Shown in pieces: positions 8,523 to 16,928 of a stretch of 64,000 nt of DNA. A program made the position numbers and the translations under genes. Source of the DNA: JAHBNG01 sp039028975. GTDB lineage: Bacteria > Chloroflexota > Anaerolineae > Caldilineales > Caldilineaceae. The stretch is taken from positions 1 through 64,000 of the forward strand of contig JBCCHB010000050.1 in the NCBI GenBank assembly GCA_039028975.1, read 5' to 3'. Position 1 is the first letter of the stretch; each line of letters starts with the position of its first letter. The notes below the pieces were generated by a model. The model did not search any database. It had not been told where the DNA came from and was given only the letters and a program-made list of their open reading frames with translations.

Positions 8523-9269
8523 ATGCCTCAATTTGTTGCCGATTTTGAATCCTATATGCCAGAAACGTTTAATGGAAAACCTTACGGTCTGAAGGGCGTG
8601 TTAGCCACTGCGGACGAGGCCGGTATTGATGCGAGCGTACTCTTTCAGGGAGGGGTGCCTTCTGATCCACGTCCAGGGAATCAACATCTGCTGAAGGTTG
8701 TACAAGGGGAAGAGCGCATCTTACCTGGCTGCCTCATCAACCCAACCATGGGGCCAGACGCGATTGATGACCTCAAGCGCTGCGTTGATCAAGGGGCGCG
8801 TACAGTCAAGCTTATGGCGGCTGCCCATCGCTATCGCATTGATTCACCTTGCGTAGATCCGATCATGGAATTGACCCATACACTCAGCATACCAGCTACC
8901 ATTCACTCTGGCTCGCCCTTGAGTGGCTGTTCACCTGAGTATATTGGTCAGCTAGCCCAACGCCACCCCAACGTGACCATTATTATGGATCATATGGGGT
9001 ACCGGGAGTGGACAGGGCTTGCCGTGCAAGCTGCGCTGGATAATGCCAACATCTATCTAGGAACAACGCTGATTGCAGCGGCTGAGCCGATTACCATCAA
9101 AAATATAGTCCGTGAAGGGAAAATCGGTGCGGAGCGAATTGTCTTTGGCTCAAATGCGCCAGCCGGCGTGGCGACCCATGGCGTCAACGGGATTCGTTCA
9201 GTTGGCTTTGAGCTTGAGGAAGAGCGAATGATCCTGGGTGAAAATCTCAAGGGCATTTACGGTATATAG
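8523..9269 (+). CDS. Amidohydrolase-like TIM-barrel protein
   Basis: A 248-residue protein of the amidohydrolase-2-like (metal-dependent hydrolase) type. Visible signatures are a strand-end Lys (GARTVKLMAAA), His in ATIHSGSPL, His in IIMDHMGYREW, and a final barrel strand RIVFGSNAP. The usual first-strand HxH is missing; the protein begins MPQFVADFESYMPE. The last acidic residue of FGSD is Asn here (FGSN). The metal site is therefore non-standard, so activity may be altered or metal-independent. A ribosome site (ACGGAGAAAAGACC) supports the start. It is the first gene of a plus-strand catabolic block with the TIM-barrel and MlrC-like genes downstream. Confidence 0.75.
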   Translation: MPQFVADFESYMPETFNGKPYGLKGVLATADEAGIDASVLFQGGVPSDPRPGNQHLLKVVQGEERILPGCLINPTMGPDAIDDLKRCVDQGARTVKLMAAAHRYRIDSPCVDPIMELTHTLSIPATIHSGSPLSGCSPEYIGQLAQRHPNVTIIMDHMGYREWTGLAVQAALDNANIYLGTTLIAAAEPITIKNIVREGKIGAERIVFGSNAPAGVATHGVNGIRSVGFELEEERMILGENLKGIYGI

Positions 9270-9393
9270 TCATCAGTCCGCAGTCGTTTGGTCACTTAGT
9301 CCAGAGGCGGCTCTGTCGATGTCATTCCCATTGCGGTCTACCCTGTAAATAATCCAAAGTCTCAAGTCCACGGTCCAAAGTCATTTGCCTGGA

Positions 9394-9519
9394 CTCTGGA
9401 CTTCGGACTCTGGACTTCGGATTCTGGACTTCGGACTTTGGACTTCGGACTCTGGACTTCGGACTCTGGACTCTGGACTCTGGACTCTGGACTTCGGACT
9501 CTGGACTTCGGACTCTGGA
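9394..9519. repeat. Heptamer tandem repeat (GGACTCT/GGACTTC)n
   Basis: About 18 heptamers of GGACTCT and GGACTTC, mostly alternating, with GGATTCT and GGACTTT variants. On the minus strand they read AGTCCAG/AGTCCGA, the same family as the repeats at 38.1 kb. They fill most of the 9270-9544 gap and stop about 15 bases before the ribosome site of the next gene. They can be read as open frames in several phases, but these are repeat artefacts. Confidence 0.95.
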
Positions 9520-9544
9520 ATGTTTCAAAACGTAAGGAGAATTC

Positions 9545-10507
9545 ATGATCAGAATTGCCATCTTCAAACACAAAGCGGAACTAACCGATACCTACCTCCG
9601 TCAAGCGGTTGCCCTAGGGGCAGATTGCATTGACTTTGGGGGCGACACGGACATGCCAGGCGTTGCTGAAAGGGGCGTTCCCAATCTAGAACAGGTGCTA
9701 ACGTTGCGCAGACGGCTGCGCTCTTTTGGCATCGACATCAACCGAGTGACTCTTCCCAACTTGACCGAAAAATTTATGAACGACCAGGTGGGGGCGGAAG
9801 ACGAATTGGAGAATGCAGCCCAGGCTCTACGTGTCTACGGCGAGGCAAGATTACCCATTGCTCGACAACGCTGCGAAGGAGATGTCTTTCGTCAAGTTAT
9901 GACTCGCTACCGATCAGTTCATAGGGGCGGATATCTTTCCCGTGGAGAGAGCTTGGGACTAACCAAAGAACGCCACGAGACACCCACCAAGGCGGAATTG
10001 GACAAGTGGTGGAGCCGCTTCTGCCTAGCCTTTGATCGGTTGGTTCCCATTGCTGAAGAAGTAAATATCAAATTGGCCGTTCATCCATCCGACACCCCCA
10101 ATATCGATACGCCTTTTGGCGGCCTGGGTTTTCATCGAGTCATTGACGCTTTTCCCAGCCCCAACGTTGGCTACGTCTACTGCATTGGAACCCGGGCAGA
10201 AGCCGGGGGCAGTTCCCTCGTGCTAGACGAGATCAACAACTATGGGCGCAAAGGTAGGATCTTTATGGTCCACATGCGCAACGTACGGGGTAGCTTGGCA
10301 ACGGCAGGCGCTTTTGAAGAGACGTTACTGGATGACGGAGATCTCAATATGTTCAAAATCCTGTTAGAGCTAAAGAAGGTGGGGTTCGACGGCTGCATCA
10401 ACCCTGATCACATTCCCCAGATACCAGGCGATACAAAGGAGAAGAGCGTTGGGTGGGCCTACTCCATTGGCTATGTGAAGGCGCTGTTGGCAGCGGCAGT
10501 CGCGTAA
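9545..10507 (+). CDS. Mannonate dehydratase-like TIM-barrel protein
   Basis: A 320-residue xylose-isomerase-like barrel related to D-mannonate dehydratase (UxuA), which dehydrates mannonate to 2-keto-3-deoxygluconate. Metal and substrate motifs of that family are visible: KLAVHPSDTP, YCIGTRAE, FMVHMRNVRGS with a following acidic DDGDLNMF, and CINPDHIPQIPG. It is shorter than E. coli-type UxuA (about 390), chiefly at the N-terminus, so the exact substrate is uncertain. AAGGAGAATTC gives a strong ribosome site ten bases before ATG. It sits between an amidohydrolase-like gene and an MlrC-like gene, suggesting breakdown of a sugar acid or related compound. Confidence 0.75.
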   Translation: MIRIAIFKHKAELTDTYLRQAVALGADCIDFGGDTDMPGVAERGVPNLEQVLTLRRRLRSFGIDINRVTLPNLTEKFMNDQVGAEDELENAAQALRVYGEARLPIARQRCEGDVFRQVMTRYRSVHRGGYLSRGESLGLTKERHETPTKAELDKWWSRFCLAFDRLVPIAEEVNIKLAVHPSDTPNIDTPFGGLGFHRVIDAFPSPNVGYVYCIGTRAEAGGSSLVLDEINNYGRKGRIFMVHMRNVRGSLATAGAFEETLLDDGDLNMFKILLELKKVGFDGCINPDHIPQIPGDTKEKSVGWAYSIGYVKALLAAAVA

Positions 10508-10517
10508 AATTACACTA

Positions 10518-10607
10518 TATACTCAGCTCCGTTTGAAAACCGGATTTTGGTCTCTCCTGTAGAGGCAAAGGAAAAATCCGGTTTTCAAATCGACCGCAAT
10601 ATAATCA
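10518..10607. repeat. 90-bp palindromic element, copy 2
   Basis: The arms TTTGAAAACCGGATTTT (10532-10548) and AAAATCCGGTTTTCAAA (10573-10589) pair perfectly over 17 bp around a 24-base centre. Layout and flanks match copy 1 at 6497-6586. Where the left arms differ (C/G at the fourth base, A/C at the tenth) the right arms differ in the complementary way, so pairing is kept. The element ends 14 bases before the ATG of the MlrC-like gene and makes up the whole intergenic space. Confidence 0.88.
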
Positions 10608-10621
10608 CAGGAAACAGAACC

Positions 10622-12112
10622 ATGCGTATCGCTTACGGAGGTATCTCAGTTGAAAATGGATCCTTTTCGCCTTTACACACCACGCTAGACGACTTTGTTG
10701 TGCTGCGGGGTGAAGAGCTATCCACATCTGAGCGTTATCCATTTCTTAATGAACTGGAAGCTGACTTTGCCCCTACCCTCTTTGCTCGATCTTGGCCAGG
10801 TGGCGAGCTTGAGAGAGCCGCTTATGAGACGTTGAAGGATGAATTGCTGGAACGACTGAGCGCCTGTGGCTCAGTGGATGGTCTTTACCTGGACCTCCAC
10901 GGGGCCATGAAGGTCGTTGGGATGGAGGATGCCGAAGCGGACCTGGCATCCGCCGTACGTGAAATCGTCGGATCAGATGCACTCATCTCGGCAAGTATGG
11001 ATCTCCATGGCAACATTTCTCAAGCGTACATTACTCAGATTGACCTGCTGAGTGCCTACCGTACTGCACCCCATCGAGATGCGCTAGAGACGCGCGAACG
11101 GGCTTGTCGCCTATTGGTAGATGCCATTGCTGGAGGCCAACGTCCGCACATCGTTTGCAAACCGATTCCCATTTTGCTTTCCGGCGAGCAGACGCGTACA
11201 GATATGGCTCCCGGCAATCGTCTATGGGCTTCCTTGCCAGAGATTGAAAAGCAGCCAGAGATCCTTGATGCCTCACTCTTTGTGGGCTTTGCCTGGGTAG
11301 ATGAGCCACGTTCCCATGCAGCGGCTGTGGTAACCGCTTTGGATGAAGAGGTTGCCGAGCAGGCAGCGGTCAAACTGGCCCAAGCCTATTGGGATGCACG
11401 AAATGAATTTCACTACGGTGTAGAGTATGGCCAGGTTGATCAATGCATAAAGTGGGCCATCAGCGCAGCAGAACCGACCGTCTTTATCAGCGACAGCGGT
11501 GATAACCCGACGGCCGGTGCCACTGGGGACATCCCTTACTTTGTGGATCGGCTGGTAGCCCATCGAGCACCCAAGTCAATCGTAGCCGCAATTCCAGATG
11601 CCGAAACGGTTGCAGCCTGTCTATCTGTTGGGATTGGCGCAACGCTCCATCTAAAGTTGGGTGGCAAGTTAGATACCCTACACGGAACCCCCTTCCCCAC
11701 AGAGGCGACCGTTTACTCCATAATCAAAGAAGGTCAGGCAGGAAGTGATCAGATGGATTGGACTCAGGTAGAAGGCGACCTGGTGAAAGGAGATGAGTTG
11801 GCTGGGACACAGGTGGTGCTGCAGATAGAGAACGTCTACATCATCGTTACCGAGCGACGCAAGCCCTTTACCACCCTGGCGGATTTTAAGCGAGTTGGCC
11901 TGGATCCGCTGGACTTCAAGATCGTGGTCGTCAAATTAGGCTATCTATTTCCAGAGCTGCTGCGCATCGCACCCCGCGCGCTTATGGCCCTGAGTCCTGG
12001 GGCATCGGATCTAGATTTCTCTCGACTGCCCTATCAGCGAATTAAACGTCCTATGTGGCCGATGGATGCGGATGAACTACTGAATATACACGATTTGTGC
12101 TTTGATTCGTAA
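10622..12112 (+). CDS. MlrC-like M81 family metallopeptidase
   Basis: I choose ATG 10622 (MRIAYGGISVENGSFSP, after the AGGAAACAG ribosome site). The frame is open further upstream only because it runs through the palindromic repeat. The 496-residue product has M81/MlrC-type features: an N-terminal ...G.S.E.GSFSP strand, LYLDLHGAM, SASMDLHGN and the metal-binding AYRTAPHRD (Asp-His-His set). The C-terminal MlrC domain contains DSGDNPTAGATGDIPYF. The family is named for microcystin-linearised peptide breakdown, but most members act on unknown amide or peptide substrates. Its stop (TAA) shares one base with the ATG of the regulator gene (TAATG), implying coupled translation. Confidence 0.85.
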   Translation: MRIAYGGISVENGSFSPLHTTLDDFVVLRGEELSTSERYPFLNELEADFAPTLFARSWPGGELERAAYETLKDELLERLSACGSVDGLYLDLHGAMKVVGMEDAEADLASAVREIVGSDALISASMDLHGNISQAYITQIDLLSAYRTAPHRDALETRERACRLLVDAIAGGQRPHIVCKPIPILLSGEQTRTDMAPGNRLWASLPEIEKQPEILDASLFVGFAWVDEPRSHAAAVVTALDEEVAEQAAVKLAQAYWDARNEFHYGVEYGQVDQCIKWAISAAEPTVFISDSGDNPTAGATGDIPYFVDRLVAHRAPKSIVAAIPDAETVAACLSVGIGATLHLKLGGKLDTLHGTPFPTEATVYSIIKEGQAGSDQMDWTQVEGDLVKGDELAGTQVVLQIENVYIIVTERRKPFTTLADFKRVGLDPLDFKIVVVKLGYLFPELLRIAPRALMALSPGASDLDFSRLPYQRIKRPMWPMDADELLNIHDLCFDS

Positions 12113-15100
12113 TGGACTCACTTACCGCATTTTCTGAACAACAGACCACTGAACAGACAAACCTATCCGTTCCCCTTCCACTTCGCCAGCTTCGCAACTT
12201 TCTGAAGAATACTTATGGAGAGGACCTTTCAGATGACTTTGCTGATTGGCTCCATCAGCAGACGAATGGCCAGCGGAATCAGCTTCAGCCACTACTGACA
12301 CGGGCCTTAAAACAGGGAATTCTCAAGGCAGACAAGGGGCGTTGGACAATTGATCGTACACGCTGGAACCCCAGCCTAAACCTCTCTCAATTAGCCAATC
12401 GCAGGTTTGCCGAGAATACCCACCTTCCCTTACCTAGTAATCAGCTTGTGGGGCGGCGTAAAGAGTTGGCAGCCATTACCGCCAAGCTGGAGCAGAGCCA
12501 TCTTGTCTCACTGTTAGGTTTAGGCGGGGCAGGCAAAACGCGGCTAGCACTACAAACAGCATATCACCACCTCAATGCCTATGACGACGGGGTCTTTTTC
12601 GTCAATCTGGCGGGCGTGGCCCACAGCATTATGTTGCTGCCCACTTTGGTCAGTTCCTTACCCCTTCAGCTCCATGGCACTGATGAGCCAAAGGAACAAC
12701 TTCTCGAATACCTCAAACATCGAGAGATTCTCTTAATTCTTGACAACTATGAACAGTTTCTACCTGATACCACGCTCATTTCAGACATTGTAGCCCAAGC
12801 GCCAAGCGTCTCGCTTCTGGTGACAACCCGCGCTCGATTGGGATTGCGAGCCGAGGCCATTGTGGACTTGGGTGGTTTGAGCCTGGATTCCCAAGGGGGT
12901 GGAAATCAAGAGAGTGAGGCGGCTCACTTCTTTGTCAATGCCGCTATGCGAGCCGATCCCAATTATGTACCCCATCCTGATGAGTTAAGCCACATAGAGG
13001 CCTTGTGTAAAGAAGTATCCGGTCTTCCCCTTGGTATTGAGTTAGCCGCAGCCTGGGTACGCATGTTACCAGTCCAAGCCATCGTCCAAGAGCTAACCAA
13101 AGGCATCGATATCTTAGCTGGTTCTTACACAGATGCAGACGATCGTCATCAAAGCTTAGAGGCGGCCTTCGACTACTCCTGGAATCTTCTAACCGAAGAC
13201 GAGCAAAGGATCTTTTGCCAACTATCACTCTTTGCTGGACCTTTTGACTACAACACAGCCATTGAAGTGACCCAAGGTTCCCTCATGACGCTGCGTGGGC
13301 TGGTTGACAAATCGCTGATTCAGCTAAATGAGGTACGGCAAATGCAGCTTCATCCCTTGCTACGCCAGTATGCTGCCAAGCACTTAGCCAAATCCTCTGT
13401 CCTGCAACAAGATGTAGCCCAGCGACACGCAAGTTATTTCATGGTGCTACTTCAGCAGCAGGATGAACGAATCAGTGGTGCTGAGATATTGGAAGCACTA
13501 AACTGGATCGATGAGTCGCTGGAAGACATACGAACCGCTTGGGATTGGACACTTGAAGCAGGGGATTTTGAGAGACTGATTGAGTGTTCTTATCCGCTTG
13601 CGTATTTTTATGAAACTCGTAGCCGTTTCTTTGATGGATTTGATACCTTTACTGCTACAGTAAATCGTCTGTCCAAGAAAAATTTTCAGGAATACAATAT
13701 CTATCTGAGAATGCGAACTTGGAAAGCTCTCTTTATGCGGCGCATGAACCTGAACGAGGCGTCTGAAACGTTGGCCAGGGAGGCTTTATCAGAAGCGAAC
13801 GCTCATGCGGATCTACGCTGGCAATTGCTGTGTTTGTCTATTTTAGCTCCGATAGAAATTCACGGAAAACATGATAGACGAATATCGACTACAAAATCTT
13901 TAAAGAAGTTAGCATTAGAACTGAATAATCAGAATGCGTATTCGATTGCGTTGAGCCTTCTGGTACAAGAGGCAATGTTACAGAAAAATGTAGAAGTTAC
14001 ACGCGGTTTGCAAACTGAGCTAAAGGAATTAGCCGCGTCTACATCTAATCCTCACATTGAAGCATCCGTCAGCTATAGTATTGCAAATATTATTGCCCAG
14101 TTTGATGAAGTTGCAGCAGAGCCGTATTATTACAAAGGACTTGACGCCGCCACTCGTTGCGGGGATAAGAGTATTGAAACGCGGATTTTACTTAACCTTG
14201 CGAATATCAAGTGGAATGCTGGTGATTTCAAAGCGGTCTTGGAGATTCAGAGCAAAGCTTATAACATCTCGCGCATTACAGGAAGCCAACGAGAGCAAGC
14301 TCACTCTTTACTGGCAATAGGTTATGCTTCAGCTGAGTGTGGCGATTTTATGTCCGCCAATCAACGGTTCGATGATGCAACAAAACTATGTGAAGTACTA
14401 GCTGAACCCCGCACAACTTTGCAGCTCATTTGTCACCAGATCCACCTATATACAAAGCTTGGGGCATATGACATTGCCGAAAACTTACTTTCCTCTGATG
14501 CCTTTGGCTATCTTGACGAGAATGATGATGTCTTTCTCGAGAGTGAGCTTTTAGTCAATCAGGCACGATTGCTCATGCATCAAAATAAACTTGGTGAAAG
14601 TGAAGCTGTATGCCGAAGAGCATTCAGAATCACCAAGCAATATCAATACCTGTTATGGGACAATTATGTACTAACATGTTTGGCTCATATCTTGCTCAGG
14701 TCTGAAAAACTTGACCTCGCCCAAACGCTTTTTGAAGAGCTTGCTGAGACAGCAGGTCGTCAGACATTTCCATACAATAAGCTTGACATTTACGCAGGGC
14801 TGGCTGAGATTGCTTATCACCAAGCAAACCACTCACTTGCTGTGGAATATGTAGATAGTCTCTTAGAGTACATGAAAGACTATTCTGTTGATGGTACAAT
14901 CTTACAAGCCCAGATATATATCATCTGCACAAATGTATTAGGAATTGTTGGTGATACACGCAAATTATCAATTGCTCAGGACGCAAGGCGCTATGTCCAG
15001 GAACGGGCAAGCAAAATTTCGAAGCCATATCTTTATGATTGCTATATCAATACTTTGGTAGCCCATCAACGGATCTTAAGTTCTTCCTGGTTGCCAAATA

Positions 15101-15339
15101 AATCGGAAAACGCCTCGGATGAATTGCGTGATAATGCGTCATCAGGTTTATTGACTCGACGAGAGACTGAAATATTACAATTGATTGCTGAGAATTACTC
15201 TAATCAAGAAATTGCAGACGTACTTGTACTTAGCTTGGCGACAATCAAACGACATGTGTATAACATATATCAAAAACTAGAGGTAAAGCGTCGAGGTCAT
15301 GCAGTGGCGCGCGGCCAAGAACTAGGGATTTTGAACTAA
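12112..15339 (+). CDS. Large ATPase LuxR-type transcriptional regulator (LAL/STAND)
   Basis: A 1075-residue signal-transduction ATPase. An N-terminal helical segment (residues 20-85) is followed by a STAND/NB-ARC-type ATPase: LVGRRKELAAI, Walker A LLGLGGAGKTRLA near residue 138, Walker B LILDNYEQF and VTTRARLGLRAEA. About 600 residues of TPR-like helical repeats follow. It ends in a LuxR-type helix-turn-helix (SGLLTRRETEILQLIAEN, then NQEIADVLVLSLATIKRHV). It overlaps the MlrC-like gene by one base, so it most likely regulates the upstream catabolic block in response to a ligand sensed by the repeats. The STAND mechanism (ligand- and ATP-driven oligomerisation) is family knowledge. Confidence 0.9.
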   Translation: MDSLTAFSEQQTTEQTNLSVPLPLRQLRNFLKNTYGEDLSDDFADWLHQQTNGQRNQLQPLLTRALKQGILKADKGRWTIDRTRWNPSLNLSQLANRRFAENTHLPLPSNQLVGRRKELAAITAKLEQSHLVSLLGLGGAGKTRLALQTAYHHLNAYDDGVFFVNLAGVAHSIMLLPTLVSSLPLQLHGTDEPKEQLLEYLKHREILLILDNYEQFLPDTTLISDIVAQAPSVSLLVTTRARLGLRAEAIVDLGGLSLDSQGGGNQESEAAHFFVNAAMRADPNYVPHPDELSHIEALCKEVSGLPLGIELAAAWVRMLPVQAIVQELTKGIDILAGSYTDADDRHQSLEAAFDYSWNLLTEDEQRIFCQLSLFAGPFDYNTAIEVTQGSLMTLRGLVDKSLIQLNEVRQMQLHPLLRQYAAKHLAKSSVLQQDVAQRHASYFMVLLQQQDERISGAEILEALNWIDESLEDIRTAWDWTLEAGDFERLIECSYPLAYFYETRSRFFDGFDTFTATVNRLSKKNFQEYNIYLRMRTWKALFMRRMNLNEASETLAREALSEANAHADLRWQLLCLSILAPIEIHGKHDRRISTTKSLKKLALELNNQNAYSIALSLLVQEAMLQKNVEVTRGLQTELKELAASTSNPHIEASVSYSIANIIAQFDEVAAEPYYYKGLDAATRCGDKSIETRILLNLANIKWNAGDFKAVLEIQSKAYNISRITGSQREQAHSLLAIGYASAECGDFMSANQRFDDATKLCEVLAEPRTTLQLICHQIHLYTKLGAYDIAENLLSSDAFGYLDENDDVFLESELLVNQARLLMHQNKLGESEAVCRRAFRITKQYQYLLWDNYVLTCLAHILLRSEKLDLAQTLFEELAETAGRQTFPYNKLDIYAGLAEIAYHQANHSLAVEYVDSLLEYMKDYSVDGTILQAQIYIICTNVLGIVGDTRKLSIAQDARRYVQERASKISKPYLYDCYINTLVAHQRILSSSWLPNKSENASDELRDNASSGLLTRRETEILQLIAENYSNQEIADVLVLSLATIKRHVYNIYQKLEVKRRGHAVARGQELGILN

Positions 15340-15474
15340 GCAACAATTTCCTATCTGCCGTTTTGAATTGGAAAAGGAGTGACCTTTTGCTGAAGACAGC
15401 CTAGCTCCCTCCTTGCAAGCGAGATGATAGCGCCGAACTTAGGATCAGAGATTCAATAGAACGGCGCAGTTGTC

Positions 15475-15499
15475 ATGCCCGATTACAGCCTTCGGGCAT
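15475..15499. terminator. Possible terminator hairpin after the LuxR-type gene
   Basis: ATGCCCGA (15475-15482) and TCGGGCAT (15492-15499) form an 8-bp stem with a 9-base loop. CAGCTTTTGGGTTTTATT follows, which is only moderately T-rich. It lies in the convergent gap 15340-15597 between this gene and the minus-strand secreted-protein gene, so it may serve the plus-strand transcript. I see nothing else in the gap. Confidence 0.45.
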
Positions 15500-15597
15500 C
15501 CAGCTTTTGGGTTTTATTGAATTCTCAATCCTTAGTCAGGTTGTATACCATCTACGATCCCTAAAGTCTGCAGAAATTGCTCACAAATCACAGGAAC

Positions 15598-16212
15598 CTA
15601 ACATGCCGATCTCCAGCTTGTTGCACTACTCCAATCCACTTTATTATTCCGTATTTTGATATCTCGATAGAATGCTCCACAATGATTCGGTACAGATTGC
15701 TGTACAATTTGCCTAAGGTTCGTACTTGTCTTGTGGCTTCCAACGCTTACCACATCCTCAAACCGTGGTAGTACAGAAAGCGTTAGCGCATTCCCACCAT
15801 GCCAGATGTTCCAGATATCGTCATCTTCTGCATAGGCATTGTAATTATTCCCCCGTGGATCGTTAGCCGAAACTGTTGCATACCATCCCTCCCATACTGT
15901 AACTACCGCCACAGATGTAACGATGCATCGTTTTTGCCACCAAGTTATGTGCTTTTCATTACCGATCACAACCATATCTCGAGCATTATCCCATACTGTT
16001 CCTTCCCAGGAACATGTTGGTTGATTTGCCCAACTTGTAGAGGGACCACCAGCTGCTCCAACACTATGTACGGGGTTTGGCCCGCTAGGCTCAGCCTTTA
16101 CACTCTGATAGTTCCATTTAACATCATCAACCCCTGCCAAAGGCAAAAACTGTAAACAGAGTGCAAATAATAGCCCCAGAAATACCCGCTTCTGCAAATT
16201 TTTAGTCAACAT
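15598..16212 (-). CDS. Small secreted protein of unknown function
   Basis: A 204-residue protein with an N-terminal signal (MLTKNLQKRVFLGLLFALCL, then QFLPLAG). The mature part has six cysteines (CSW, RCIV, NHCG and C-terminal SAC among them), which may form disulfides, and many Trp/Asn/Gly residues. CSWEGTVWDNARDM and WWQKRCIVTS suggest a compact extracellular domain, but I recognise no family. A GGAGGAG ribosome site precedes the start at slightly long spacing. It stands alone on the minus strand among plus-strand secreted proteins. Confidence 0.7.
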   Translation of the reverse strand: MLTKNLQKRVFLGLLFALCLQFLPLAGVDDVKWNYQSVKAEPSGPNPVHSVGAAGGPSTSWANQPTCSWEGTVWDNARDMVVIGNEKHITWWQKRCIVTSVAVVTVWEGWYATVSANDPRGNNYNAYAEDDDIWNIWHGGNALTLSVLPRFEDVVSVGSHKTSTNLRQIVQQSVPNHCGAFYRDIKIRNNKVDWSSATSWRSAC

Positions 16213-16565
16213 AAACTAGCTTACTCCTCCAAAAATATGAAAATACATTAAGTGAATAAATAGAATGCCACTTACTACATTCTGTTGATAGACGCATGCG
16301 CTAGCCTCGGAAATTTGAAATAGACAATTTCGCTGCACAACTTACTTATCTTACACCGAAATTCTCCTTGAGAGCCTAACAATTTTCCTTCATTGTGGGC
16401 CAGCGCCTGTGTAGAACGACAACATCAGCGTATCAGCTTTACCGGCCTAAAACAACCCCTTTTTTCCCAAACTACAACTTTTTACGTAAAAAACTACACC
16501 TTTTTGCCCTTGATTACGACTTTGGTTGGATTGAAGTGCAACTCGGACTCTCCTATGCTGGGGAT

Positions 16566-16620
16566 AATTCGTGATTCGTGATGAGTAATTCGTGACACAT
16601 CACAATTACCTACGCATTAC
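16566..16620. repeat. ATTCGTG heptamer repeats
   Basis: The segment reads in steps of seven as ATTCGTG, ATTCGTG, ATGAGTA, ATTCGTG, ACACATC, ACAATTA, CCTACGC, ATTACGA. It is a decaying heptamer array of a different sequence from the AGTC family. It occupies the middle of the 16213-16928 non-coding stretch. The part before it (16213-16560) holds only AT-rich text without a recognisable gene. Confidence 0.7.
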
Positions 16621-16656
16621 GAGTTAGAAATCCGATTTTTGTATGAAATGTCATTT

Positions 16657-16714
16657 TGACTGGTGGACAAACCAATGTGACGGGCAGTGCGTGGTTGTGA
16701 CGGGTGCAAACCCG
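16657..16714 (+). promoter_or_regulatory. Three phased TGACNGG direct repeats upstream of the GH16 gene
   Basis: TGACTGGT (16657), TGACGGGC (16678) and TGACGGGT (16698) are spaced by 21 and 20 bases, two helical turns, so they lie on one DNA face. An inverted partial copy (ACCCGGCA) follows at 16708, and CACGGTATTTGAGATGAT comes after it. The same triplet with the same 21/20 spacing, inverted copy and following text occurs at 21059-21122. This looks like a multi-site activator or repressor binding region. No -35/-10 pair can be fixed with confidence. Confidence 0.6.
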
Positions 16715-16928
16715 GCACGGTATTTGAGATGATAGAGCTGTAAAGCGCCGGACACATAACGTAACCAAGATGTATCCGATTATTCACAGGTCGTTTGGAC
16801 AACCAATTTCCATTGTTCAATAGAAAAGGAAAAAGTATGGGTAAAACATGAAAGGATTTGTCATTGATGCGAATAAATTTAGCGATACCAAAACACGATT
16901 ATTTTTGCACAACAGAAAGGAACACCCT

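Noticed and set aside
9322..9573. Repeat-encoded proteins across the heptamers at 9.4 kb
   Set aside because: They are translations of the heptamer array in several phases and carry no independent coding signal.
10547..10621. N-terminal extension of the MlrC-like protein
   Set aside because: These codons lie in the palindromic element. The family start and ribosome site fit ATG 10622.
15598..16212. FLPLAG in this protein as another member of the FLPLV motif set
   Set aside because: It lies within the hydrophobic core and end of the signal peptide, where such residues are expected anyway.
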